This document shows positions 9,577 through 18,632 of a stretch of DNA of 64,000 nucleotides, in pieces. The position numbers were made by a program, and so were the translations under genes. Within the stretch, counting starts at the first letter, position 1. Each line of letters opens with the position of its first letter. The notes beneath the pieces were generated by a model. It did no database searches. It was not told where the DNA came from and saw only the letters and a list, made by a program, of their open reading frames with translations. Source of the DNA: Evernia prunastri. Its lineage: Eukaryota > Ascomycota > Lecanoromycetes > Lecanorales > Parmeliaceae. The stretch lies in the NCBI GenBank assembly GCA_003184365.1, contig NKYR01000097.1, positions 1 to 64,000 on the forward strand, read 5' to 3'.

Positions 9577-10345
9577 TCAAGATAGCCACCTAAGCATATA
9601 GAACCCAGCCATCTCAAAGAGCCTTACACCCCTCAAGATAGTACTATTACTCAGTCCCTCAAACCTCCTATAATTTTCCTTATACACCTCAATCTTCGCC
9701 ATGACCGCCTTATACGCATCTGCCCCCACAATCACCCTCAGCGGCAACTCCTTCATTACCACCAACTGGTATTTTGCCTTTACGCCCTTGACTGGATCCC
9801 CAGCTTGGCTCTCATTCCGCATCGCCATAGCGTCTTCGGTGCTCATGTTGTCGTAGGCTAGGTGGCGCTAGCGGGGAAGTCCATTGGAGGCGTAGTAGAT
9901 GTTGAACATTTGAACTCTGTGCGAGTATAGATGTCAGTAGGGTTTATATTCTGGGGGTTTTGTGAGGGAACATTACCCTCTTTGGCCTCTGGTAGAGGTG
10001 ACTTGTTAGATCAACGCCCTGCTGGGCTTCTTATTCCTCATGACCTCCGCAGCCGTCCTGATAACATTAATCAACTCGAGAAAATCGATGTCCAATTATC
10101 TCCTGATCTGACTATCTGATAGCTCTTTAAAAGGTCTACTGTACCCTGCGTTATTGACCATCAAATCGACGCGGCCGGACTTATCAAGTGCGGTTGTGAA
10201 GGCTGATTGGATATCGCTGAGGTCTGTGATGTCAAGTTTGACGGCGTGGTAGTTCTTTGGGGTGGTGCGTTCAAAGGAGGTGATCCCTGGTTTGCGCGCT
10301 GTGGCAACTGCAATGTCGCCGGTGTCGAGGACTTGTTACACAAGA
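9577..10345 (-). pseudogene. Decayed short-chain dehydrogenase/reductase (SDR)
   Basis: The minus strand reads from about 10345 an SDR Rossmann core without its first strand (LDTGDIAVATARKPG). It continues with the DITDL acidic motif and VDLMVNNAGYS, the NNAG signature. In-frame TAA codons follow after about 85 residues, with an apparent deletion where the catalytic Ser and YxxxK should be. A C-terminal SDR piece (ELPLRVIVGADAYKAVMAKIEVYKENY) is still open at 9846-9577. The N-terminal GxxxGxG, the catalytic tetrad and the continuity are all lost, so this is a relic. SDRs reduce or oxidise ketones or alcohols with NAD(P); the substrate is unknown. Confidence 0.75.
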
Positions 10346-11562
10346 TGCTATGGAGAAGACGCGCACGTTCTCGTTTATCGTCCTTCCCGGTGCAGCTTGA
10401 CACCAAACGTCGAACAACAGAGTTTATACGCCCAGAACTCATGTACACCAAAGTTTCATGTTGGTCCTGGGCCTATGGGCGAGGGACGTTCCTGAGCGGG
10501 AGCTCCCGGGACTAACTAGCACGCCTCTCTTGGGAGACAGCCCAGTAGGAATGTATTGTTATTGGGACAACACGGCTCCTAGGAAACTCTACCTCGGATG
10601 GCGTAGGTCCTGAGATACTACGCTTGAAAGACTCTGGCTCCAACGAAAATTGAGCTTCTGGGTTACTGGATGGAGGAGAATCTGGCTCCTAGGATAAAGA
10701 AAGCACTGTTCCTGAGATAATGGCTCAGACGGCGAAGCTGAGTGTTGCTCTACAAGAAGTCTCCAGGCTAATAATAGCTGATAGTAAGGGAGTAAGATCC
10801 CGTACTACCAGTCTTTCTGAGAATTCCTACGTTAAAGCTTTAGCAAGGTTGTTGAGAATGGTCTCTTTTGAACCGGTCACAGCAATTGAGAGTTCGTCAG
10901 CTCACAAGTTCCTCAGATAATCTTCAGAGAGCCGTTGACACTCGTTTATCTGGACAGGAAGGCAATTGGGTGCATCGGAGGAAGCCTTAGCTCATTTCCG
11001 GGCTGGCTCCGTAGTGACATTCAGGCAACCTCCCGGATACGCTCCTCCAACTCCTTGCATCAACGACTACCTGCATTGCATAATACTACAAAGCGAATGT
11101 GATAGCTCGATCGCTTCCCATCATGCTTGAACGCAAGAGATCCACTACGTCTTCCAAATACCGCAAGAAAGGAGCTCGATTGATCTGTGTCTCAAACCAG
11201 AGTCTTCTATCAAGTTCATCGGCTCAGACAATCACACCATCAAAGACGACTAGCAGCCTTCTTGACTTTCTGATCTCATACCACAAAGAATAAGAGATGA
11301 AACCGTGGACAGTGTTCAATATCATATCAGAAGAGGTTCAGACGATATGGTTGATGCTGGAGAGACACAAATCGCTTTATGACTACGTGTTGGGCAAACT
11401 CCGGTAAGTGAATCGATCTTCCCTAGCGTTGCAAGAGTATGGCACTGATGAGAAGTATTGTAAGCACCAGATTCGACTGGTCTCCACACACTTCCCGATT
11501 CACGATCAGAATATCAACATCTACGCACGATATATTCACAGAGTTTGTTATTCAGAAGATTA
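10346..11562. other. Gene-free stretch left of the gypsy element
   Basis: About 1.2 kb with several frames of 60-100 codons but no domain I recognise. A short motif, TCTGGCTCC / TGGCTCCTAGGA, recurs near 10572-10690. The minus strand at about 11080-11300 reads a stretch (RAPFLRYLEDVVDLLRSSM) between stops that could be a decayed gene, but no family can be named. Confidence 0.35.
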
Positions 11563-11787
11563 TGTTACGGACGTACCCTAGCTGTCAGGTACAAAGGGAG
11601 TGTTTATGGCTATGTGTCAGGCACATAGAGTATTTATTGGTCATTGACACATTCTCATTATCACATAGGCTAGCGGGGATTCTTCCTAGTATTTAAGCGC
11701 TCTTCTCCTGTGTACATATTCGCTCTTTATCTAGTTGTCTTATTCAATTTACCCCCATTAGACTTGACTCTGGGCACGGTTCTGACA
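11563..11787 (+). repeat. 5' LTR of the gypsy element
   Basis: 225 bp, TGTTACGG to TTCTGACA, nearly identical to 13975-14199. It contains a TATA-like box TATTTAAG at 11690-11697. About 30-40 bases further on is ATCTAGTTGT (11729-11738), which is complementary to the sequence just after the LTR. Confidence 0.9.
11690..11697 (+). promoter_or_regulatory. TATA-like box of the LTR promoter
   Basis: TATTTAAG within the LTR, conserved in all four LTR copies of the window. A start about 30-40 bases downstream would fall at or near 11729, which is also where the self-priming complement begins. The start site is inferred, not observed. Confidence 0.5.
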
Positions 11788-11789
11788 CT

Positions 11790-11799
11790 ACAACTAGAT
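11790..11799 (+). other. Candidate self-priming primer binding site
   Basis: ACAACTAGAT lies two bases after the 5' LTR and is the exact reverse complement of ATCTAGTTGT at 11729-11738 in the LTR. It does not look like the 3' end of a tRNA. In Tf1/sushi-group chromoviruses the first bases of the RNA fold back on such a site to prime cDNA synthesis. Confidence 0.6.
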
Positions 11800-12178
11800 C
11801 ATCCACCCTTCCGTTCGTACTGACAAGCGAACAGTAAAAGAAAATTGTCATCGGGACCGTTGTGAAGACGTTTCGACGTCAGATCATTGGGCATCCGGGT
11901 GTGGCCTACCTACGGGCAAAACGAACCATTCGTGGCTAGGACTTGTTGACCACAAGGAAAACCCCTTACGAGGAGGTACTGCTGCATACGTGCAAGCACC
12001 CCAGCATTCGTGCAAACAACCCCCCTAACAAAAAGAACAAACTTCATTAAAGAACAAAGACTTCTTTCTCCGCTCCGCATCCAACTCCGCCTGGACGTTC
12101 TTCCTTAAGCAGTCAAGAAACCACCCCATCAAGCTGTTACCATTCAAAAGAACACCATTCAAAGCATTACCAGTCTTC

Positions 12179-13051
12179 GTGGCNGAACACACAGCAAACA
12201 AAGCCAGGATCCTGGAACTCGAGCAAGCCCAAGGAGTGTATGAGATTCAAGAAGAAGAGTTCAATCAACTTCGAGATCAACTGACAGCTTCGAAGCAAGA
12301 GATCAAAGACCTCAAAAAGGCACAGAGAACGCAGCCCCAACAGGAGGTAATAAAGACGGTTAAATCAACAAAGATCCCTGACCCTCCCGTCTTCACGAAT
12401 AACGACAACCCAACATGGGATGAGTGGTACGCCAAAATGACTGAGAAGCTTATTATCAACACCGACCACTTCCCTACCGAGTCAGCTAAGATCATTTACG
12501 CTCTGAACCGTATTGGCGGGGNCACCCGATTAGCTGATATTCTGGACTATGGCCTTGACAATCGTCACGTTATCTCGTCAATGAAGAGAAAGCTCCCTGC
12601 CCGCCTTAGGGACCATCTGATGGATAAAGCATTCACGACTATGAAAGAGTGTCGAGATTATCTCTATCGCCTAGACGACAATCAGCGAGCGGACTGGAAG
12701 AACAAAGTCAAGTCTAAGGATATAAAGGAGACTTCTCGAACAGTAACCACTTCTACTCGGCGCACCCCTGCAACATCGACGGCGTTAGTTCCAGCAGCAT
12801 CACGCGCAATAGCAGTCTCTACTCGGACGCCGCTTCAACCCAGTCGTGATCGAAATTGCTGGACCTGCGGAAAGGCAAATTGCTTACCTAGCCAGCACCC
12901 GCCTAACACCCCTCAGAGTGCTGCTGGACGTGCTGCGCAGTTGGCTATTCAATCGACTAGGATTAATGAAATCGGAATCAATGAGATCTCAGATGTAGAA
13001 GAGGATTCCGGTCTTGATAGAGTATCCTCTGACGAAGACACAAAAAACTAG
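12179..13051 (+). CDS. Gypsy Gag, with two N positions
   Basis: A 290-codon frame with N-terminal coiled-coil character (QLRDQLTASKQEIKDLKKAQ), then the capsid-like core (PPVFTNNDNPTWDEWYAKMTEKL). A C-terminal knuckle follows, CWTCGKANCLPSQH, of the CX2CX4CX4H form seen in fungal chromovirus Gag rather than the retroviral CX2CX4HX4C. No ATG is visible: the frame opens through an N at 12184, and another N at 12522 replaces unknown sequence. It ends at TAG 13049-13051. The true N-terminus and the join to pol are unknown. Confidence 0.75.
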   Translation: MXEHTANKARILELEQAQGVYEIQEEEFNQLRDQLTASKQEIKDLKKAQRTQPQQEVIKTVKSTKIPDPPVFTNNDNPTWDEWYAKMTEKLIINTDHFPTESAKIIYALNRIGGXTRLADILDYGLDNRHVISSMKRKLPARLRDHLMDKAFTTMKECRDYLYRLDDNQRADWKNKVKSKDIKETSRTVTTSTRRTPATSTALVPAASRAIAVSTRTPLQPSRDRNCWTCGKANCLPSQHPPNTPQSAAGRAAQLAIQSTRINEIGINEISDVEEDSGLDRVSSDEDTKN

Positions 13052-13079
13052 CTACTCTTGCTAAAAGCACAGCAAGAGN

Positions 13080-13231
13080 ATTCACGACTATGAAAGAGTG
13101 TCGAGATTATCTCTATCGCCTAGACGACAATCAGCGAGCGGACTGGAAGAACAAAGTCAAGTCTAAGGACATAAAGGAGACTTCTCGAACAGTAACCACT
13201 TCTACTCGGCGCACCCCTGCAACATCGACGG
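13080..13231 (+). repeat. Repeated gag segment between two Ns
   Basis: These about 150 bases repeat 12631-12781 of the gag gene (TTCACGACTATGAAAGAGTG onward) with essentially one difference. They are bounded by N at 13079 and 13232. This is most likely an assembly duplicate of the same element region. Confidence 0.8.
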
Positions 13232-13232
13232 N

Positions 13233-13580
13233 TAGATATAGCAGTGAGGCCTGTTGCCCCTAGACCGTTGAAGGGATATGATGGCAAGTTGGCAAAGAAC
13301 CCTATCACGCAGGCAATTTATCCACATCTTTCCATTGACGGCCATAAGGAAAGTACGGTACCATTGCTTCTAGCACCATTAGGTCAGCACCGTCTTATTA
13401 TTGGGAAACCCTGGATGAACAAGCACCAAGTCCTCCTGGACTGCCAGCGGGATAAGCTACTTTTCTGGCCTGGTCGTTGCAGCCACGACGGTGCCAGACC
13501 CACAGATCTTAAGGACTTGCCTAGCCTTCCCCCAGAGCTACCTCTACCGCCAGATAAGAACCAAGCACCTCCTAGGCCTA
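13233..13580 (+). pseudogene. Gypsy pol fragment, aspartic protease region
   Basis: The frame from 13233 reads a pol segment that includes HRLIIGKPWMNKHQVLLDC, the typical end of a fungal gypsy retropepsin where the chain closes before the linker to reverse transcriptase. The catalytic DTG/DSG triad lies before the fragment and is missing. A proline-rich linker follows and the fragment stops at the N at 13581. Confidence 0.6.
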
Positions 13581-13581
13581 N

Positions 13582-13974
13582 GCTCCTAGGGATCCGCTCC
13601 CGGGCCAGAAGAATCCTCCCGCAAAGCCAATCGAGACGCCTAAGGGTGACGAATGGGTTGTGGAGGATATCCTAGACTCTCGACGTCATTACAACCAATT
13701 GCAGTACCAAGTCAAGTGGAAAGATGATGATGACACCCTGACTTGGTGGAATACTGACAATAATGAGTTTGAGGGGGCCCAGGACGTAGTCAATGACTAT
13801 CACAGCAAATATCCGGAGAACCCTGGGCCTCACAACGCTATTGCCAAGTCAAAAAGGCCACGCCGTCTCCGAAATCTCCGAGACCTCGCCACTATCCTCA
13901 TTCTTTCTGCACGCAGACGACTCGCAGGCCAATCTACAGCGCTGGGGCATCGCTTGCCTGAGGGGGGGGGGTAG
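13582..13974 (+). pseudogene. Gypsy pol C-terminus with chromodomain
   Basis: After a proline-rich linker the frame reads WVVEDILDSRRHYNQLQYQVK, then WKDDDDTLTWWN, a chromodomain with the expected V-E-x-I-L-D start and WK...W core. The second aromatic-box region is changed (TWW for the common TWE). Chromodomains at the integrase C-terminus direct chromoviruses to heterochromatin. The frame closes at TAG 13972-13974 in the polypurine tract, directly before the 3' LTR. The integrase catalytic core is absent from the assembly. Confidence 0.75.
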
Positions 13975-14199
13975 TGTTACGGACGTACCCTAGCTGTCAG
14001 GTACAAAGGGAGTGTTTATGGCTATGTGTCAGGCACATAGAGTATTTATTGGTCATTGACACATTCTCATTATCACATAGGCTAGCGGGGATTCTTCCTA
14101 GTATTTAAGCGCTCTTCTCCTGTGTACATATTCGCTCTTTATCTAGTTGTCTTATTCAATTTACCCCCATTAGACTTGACTCTGGGCACGGTTCTGACA
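13975..14199 (+). repeat. 3' LTR of the gypsy element
   Basis: 225 bp and nearly identical to 11563-11787. It is preceded by the polypurine tract ending GGGGGGGGGTAG. Confidence 0.9.
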
Positions 14200-15110
14200 C
14201 TGCGAACAATAGACTTCTTCTACTTATTAGAGAATTTATGATAAAATAAAAACGTAAAAATAATTATGATAGCTACGAAAGCTGCTTGATTAGTAATAGA
14301 ATTTAAAGAAAATTGAACTTCGACTGAAGATTGAATATCGATAATGAATTAATAGATAGACTCAGACTGATCTAAAGACGACGTACTCTTTTAATAGAAC
14401 TTCGGACTTTAACTAAAGATAAATGTCGAACTATACAAATCTCGAGAGAAGTCAGAATAATCGAAAATATAGTAATATATCAACTTCTCGAGTAAGCTTC
14501 TTCTCGACTGGTTTAATGAGATCAATGCTTTAATAGCGACGACGAGAACGAGATAGATGACTTGAAAGACTTCGATGAAGAAGTTAAGCTTAAACAGATG
14601 CTAGAAATAGAATTCAGAAGAAATCGAGATCTCGAAACGAAAGCTACGCTCTTCAGAGAAAGTTATTTCTTTGATATAAACTTTGATGAAAAAATGAGTA
14701 AAGAGACGAGAAGAAATAACGTCAAAAAAATCCTTTCGAGAGAAGATCTCACAGCAAAGACTTTTGGATTTCTCAAAAATAGATGTGATAACAAGATATA
14801 AAGACGAGTGCATAAGAAGGAGTAGCTAGTCGTCGCTGATAGATATCAGACTTGCCTCGACAAGACACCGGAGAGACTTGAACAGCTGATAAAGACGCAG
14901 AAAACGACAGACAGTGGCTAGAAGACCAATTGTTAACGACAAGAAAGAATAATAAGACTGATCGATTCAAGGCCACAAAGATTCCGAGAATGGGCACCAG
15001 TTGAAAGAGGCACGATTCTTGGTGGATAGAATGAATGATCTTCTATGGAGGAAGAAGAATCCTGGGAGGATATCTCCTCCTGCTGACTAAGACTTATGCT
15101 AGCTACTTGG
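14200..15110. other. AT-rich, probably RIP-mutated DNA
   Basis: AT-rich sequence with many TAA/TAG codons. One frame (14562-14801, plus, no ATG) reads a charged lysine/glutamate-rich stretch, EEVKLKQMLEIEFRRNRDLE, which could be a decayed transposon gag. No family can be assigned. Confidence 0.4.
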
Positions 15111-16340
15111 CCCCACCTTCCAACTATGCACACTCATTGATACGGTACTCGTAATCATCATTTATCCAAGGCTTGGAGCGGTCAGCAAAAACGTCACAGG
15201 GGTTCGCTGTTTTCGTCTTTTAAGCTCAAGTACCACTTAACTTAATAAAGAAAGATTAAGCAATAACAATTCTCGTCCGGCATCATCTGCTTCTTGACCA
15301 GGCGCCCAGCGCAAATCTGATGCTGGTTCATTCCTTCTACTTGTCCTTATGAAAGACCCTGTGCTTGCCATGGCAAGCACATTCTTGGAGAACGAGTGTG
15401 GGAGCAGAATTGATGATGATGAGGCTGTCGCTTGGATCGTAGCAAGCATCTCGACAAAGAAAAAGAGAAGTAAAAAAAAGGGGGGGAAAGGCACGAGTAG
15501 AGGGAGGCATAATGATCGCATCATGTTCGCATCATGTATGATTAAGGAAGTGAACCAGCACTGATGGCATTGATGGGCTAGTCCCTAGACGTGTATAATT
15601 CCGTAAAATAAAATAATATTAATATATCCAAAATCATAGGTTAGAGAAGATGAAGACAGGGACAGGAACAGGAACAAGGCATCATTCGGCAGACGAAACC
15701 TTTTGTTTAGTTAAGTTAAGGTTTCAAGTCCCACAATGCAATCGACAACGCGACGGACTGGACAGACTGGAAAGACTGAAGACACGTGAGGCGTGAGGCA
15801 TCTGATTTCTATGTACGCATAGTGGACATCATACTATAGCCATATGGCGACGTCGACAGACAACTCTCCCGTTTGATTTTTACGTTTGGTACCGCCGCAA
15901 TAGGACTGGATCTCTCTTCCATGACTGCTTAGTGACTGTGACTGACCACATCTTTCAATAATCTCTAGTATTTCGGCGTCCGTGGCCTCTTTGATTGTGG
16001 CAGTGCTCCCTTTTTTCTTTCCTGCGTCACTTCGGCGCTGCAGTGGCTAGCCGCACTTCAAGACATCGCTGTCAATGTCATGACCAAGGCTGTAATAAAA
16101 GTACTACCACTGCTAACAATGCAATATTCCAAAGGGACCGATGCGTAATGATCGCTAGCCTCCCAATCGTGCATCTATGCGTCAAGGAAAGGCCAACGGC
16201 GAAATCGCGCACGAGCTTCTTGACGTGAAAAACAACATCTAGACTCTCCCCGTCGAAGCGGGAAGGAACATAAAAATATTTACAGAATATGTGCAAGACA
16301 GCTGAGACGCCAAGACATTGGATGGTTCCTCAGCCGGGCT
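15111..16340. other. Intergenic; one doubtful 71-codon frame
   Basis: ATG 15349 to 15564 (plus) encodes 71 residues with a basic stretch (TKKKRSKKKGGKG). It has no homology I can see and overlaps a hydrophobic frame on the other strand. I do not call it a gene. 16000-16340 is the 3' side of the minus-strand gene that follows. Confidence 0.35.
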
Positions 16341-18632
16341 TCAAACGGAGAGGACGAGCTGTGCCTTTTGGCCATAGCCTTTACAGCGATCCGCCATCTC
16401 AAGTCCAAGCTCCCTCATCCTTTCTGCTCCTTTGCCTGGCTGACACTTCCTCTCCTTTTCTTTACCAGCATGGCGGCAATGTTGTCGCCAGAACTTGTCC
16501 TTGCGTCTTTGTCTCTTAGTCTCGAGACCTTGAACTATGTCGATAGGTCCACGGCTGTGAAGATCGATGGGGGAAGGGCCGGTACTCTTTGGTGAAGTGC
16601 CAACAAGTGGGCTGTCAGGACCCTGGAACCGAGACCTGCGATGCTGATCCCAGAACGGATTGGGAGTTCTTGGCAGCGACGTTGTATGAGTGAGGTTCGG
16701 ACGCTGGGCCAGATGCGGCATGTTGATCCCACGAGCTTTATCAGGCGATCCGCTCACGGAAGGTCTACGGGACGATGGAGGAGACATGAGTTTTCGATGC
16801 ATTGGTGGCGGAGACCACAGACGATGTGTTGAGTGGCCAAAAAGTCGACGTGGAGGTGGTGAACAGTGCATAGGACCTCGTTTCAGTGGTGATGGATGTA
16901 GGCGTTTAGGCGAAGGCATTGGAGAGTTGGAGGCTTTGGTAGACAGCGAGCCGTCCTTTCTAGAATTCGAATGCTCCTCGCCAGAACTGTCTGGCCGACC
17001 CGCTACCCACTCCAGCTCATCGAGCACCTGAGTCGCATTTTCATCATCATCATCATCATCATCAGCGTTGTCAGCCTCAGGTTCAGACGTGGGAAAGCTA
17101 GGATCAATGTCTTGAGGAATGAGCTTGTGCCTTGAACGTCGGCGCTCTTCCAGGCAGGACATGTATGCGTCTTCAAGAGGCCGGTCCTCATCGAGAGTCC
17201 CAATGACAAATTCGGCATTGTCCGGTAAGTTAGGGGTCCCGGGGCGCATTCGTGGGGATCTCTGTGTCCGTGGCTGTTTGCGGGCTCGTGTAAAATCATG
17301 TTTCGCATCGCTTGTGAACTCAATCGAGGACTCTGAGGTCGCCCTATAGGCCGCCGGACGAATGTGCTCGAGGTGGTCTGTCGAGGTGGCAGCTGTTGTG
17401 AGACCTGGCGTCCAGAATTGATAATCCGAATTTCCATCGCTTTCGTCATCGGAGTCAGCGAAGCCCTCTTCATCGTCCGTCTCATTGCCTCCATCCGAAG
17501 CTTCGTCGGTGTAGTCTCTACCATCATCATTGAATTCATTGCCAGTACTGTATCCATCAAGCTCTTTGTCAGCCTCCTCTTCGAGTGCTTCCTCCTCAGC
17601 CTCCTCAGCCAGTTTCCTGATAGCATTCTCCTTTCGAAGAGTATCGTTAATAGTAATTTTCTGACGGTAGACTGTTTGCTCATTTATCCATTCATCCTCA
17701 GCATTAAAAGGACCGGCAAATTCGTGGAATCTGGTGGCTTCGGAATTCTGGAAATCTATGCGATTGAACATTTGTGATTTCCGAGGCTGAGCGCCTACAG
17801 GAGCAGCGCAGGTGGTTTTGACTGGGCTGATCTTCGCGGTAGAAGCTGAGCTCCGGCGCTCTTTGAGGCTGACGTCTGCTGCTGACGCCACGCACTCCGC
17901 TTTTGGAGGGATGGATTTGTCGACCAAGTTGACCTCGTTCTTTGACTTGGAAAGATCAGTGTGCAATGGCTTCATCGGGCATGCAAATCTCAACCTGCAG
18001 GGTCGTTTCGGCGGATCAGCTGGCTTCAAAGACACACTGGCGTTTGCCTGAGCGGTCGCCGGCTCATCATCCCGCTTCCGTGTAACGGTCTGGCGGCCGC
18101 ATGCAAAGCTGATGCAGCGTCTGCGACCCAACCCTTCTTCCACTTTGATCTCTTGTGACCGATCAGCACCAGTCGATTCGGCAACTTGTATTCCATCTCC
18201 TGTAGATCCTTTCTCCGGAGCGGTACTATCTGATGATATGAGCATGGGAAGGCCACTGTGATTGATAACAGGTGGTGGAGGACTCGGGGTAGTGGTCCTG
18301 GCGGGACTTGTGAGCTCACCATCGCTAGTCAGCACAGGTGCTTCAACATCAGATAAGGATGTCAGCTCCGGACTCGTAAGAAGCGCTTGCGTGAGAAGTG
18401 ACTCCTTCCTACGGCGCTGAAGATGGGACGACGCAGGGTAGCCATGCTCGGAACTTGGCCTTTGGAAAGTCGGTGTGATCATCCTTGAAAAATTTGGAGG
18501 TTCATCGTCATCCGATGCTAATTCTTCATCCCCATTCGAGGACCGATATGCAGAGCTATGGAGCCCATTGCTAGAGGATAACCCTTGCGCTGCAAAACTC
18601 CGATCATGATTGCTTTGCTGATGATGAGCCAT
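16341..18632 (-). CDS. Large acidic disordered fungal protein, DUF3295-like
   Basis: An uninterrupted 763-codon frame from ATG 18632. It is Ser/Pro-rich and mostly disordered. Short conserved patches stand out: RRRCISFACGRQ and RPCRLRFACPMKP (about residues 170-225), a patch with RIDFQNSEATRFHEFAGPFN then DEWINEQTVYRQKI (about 290-340), long acidic runs with EEEALEEEADKEL, QFWTPGL (about 410), Asp repeats at about 535, and an LFGHS/LWSPPP patch near 610. These resemble the fungal family DUF3295, found next to Mks1/GATA-like regulators; I hold this with moderate confidence. It ends in a basic region. No intron is needed. Function is unknown; the composition suggests a nuclear regulator. Confidence 0.7.
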   Translation of the reverse strand: MAHHQQSNHDRSFAAQGLSSSNGLHSSAYRSSNGDEELASDDDEPPNFSRMITPTFQRPSSEHGYPASSHLQRRRKESLLTQALLTSPELTSLSDVEAPVLTSDGELTSPARTTTPSPPPPVINHSGLPMLISSDSTAPEKGSTGDGIQVAESTGADRSQEIKVEEGLGRRRCISFACGRQTVTRKRDDEPATAQANASVSLKPADPPKRPCRLRFACPMKPLHTDLSKSKNEVNLVDKSIPPKAECVASAADVSLKERRSSASTAKISPVKTTCAAPVGAQPRKSQMFNRIDFQNSEATRFHEFAGPFNAEDEWINEQTVYRQKITINDTLRKENAIRKLAEEAEEEALEEEADKELDGYSTGNEFNDDGRDYTDEASDGGNETDDEEGFADSDDESDGNSDYQFWTPGLTTAATSTDHLEHIRPAAYRATSESSIEFTSDAKHDFTRARKQPRTQRSPRMRPGTPNLPDNAEFVIGTLDEDRPLEDAYMSCLEERRRSRHKLIPQDIDPSFPTSEPEADNADDDDDDDENATQVLDELEWVAGRPDSSGEEHSNSRKDGSLSTKASNSPMPSPKRLHPSPLKRGPMHCSPPPRRLFGHSTHRLWSPPPMHRKLMSPPSSRRPSVSGSPDKARGINMPHLAQRPNLTHTTSLPRTPNPFWDQHRRSRFQGPDSPLVGTSPKSTGPSPIDLHSRGPIDIVQGLETKRQRRKDKFWRQHCRHAGKEKERKCQPGKGAERMRELGLEMADRCKGYGQKAQLVLSV

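Larger units (their letters stand above)
11563..14199 (+). mobile_element. Ty3/gypsy chromovirus, collapsed assembly
   Basis: 5' LTR 11563-11787, gag 12179-13051, a second copy of part of gag 13080-13231, a protease-region fragment 13233-13580, a chromodomain fragment 13582-13974 and 3' LTR 13975-14199. Single N characters sit at 12184, 12522, 13079, 13232 and 13581. Reverse transcriptase, RNase H and integrase are absent, so 2.6 kb represents an element that should be about twice as long or more. The flanks give no target duplication (GATTA on the left, CTGCG on the right), which fits pieces of different copies being joined. LTR length and the polypurine tract before the 3' LTR are intact. 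Confidence 0.85.

Noticed and set aside
14562..14801. 79-codon charged frame
   Set aside because: No ATG, AT-rich surroundings and no domain; probably decayed repeat.
15349..15564. 71-codon frame with a basic patch
   Set aside because: No homology recognised and low-complexity lysine run; could be chance.
17003..17683. 226-codon minus-strand frame
   Set aside because: Shadow frame inside the 763-codon gene, with biased composition caused by Asp/Glu repeats.
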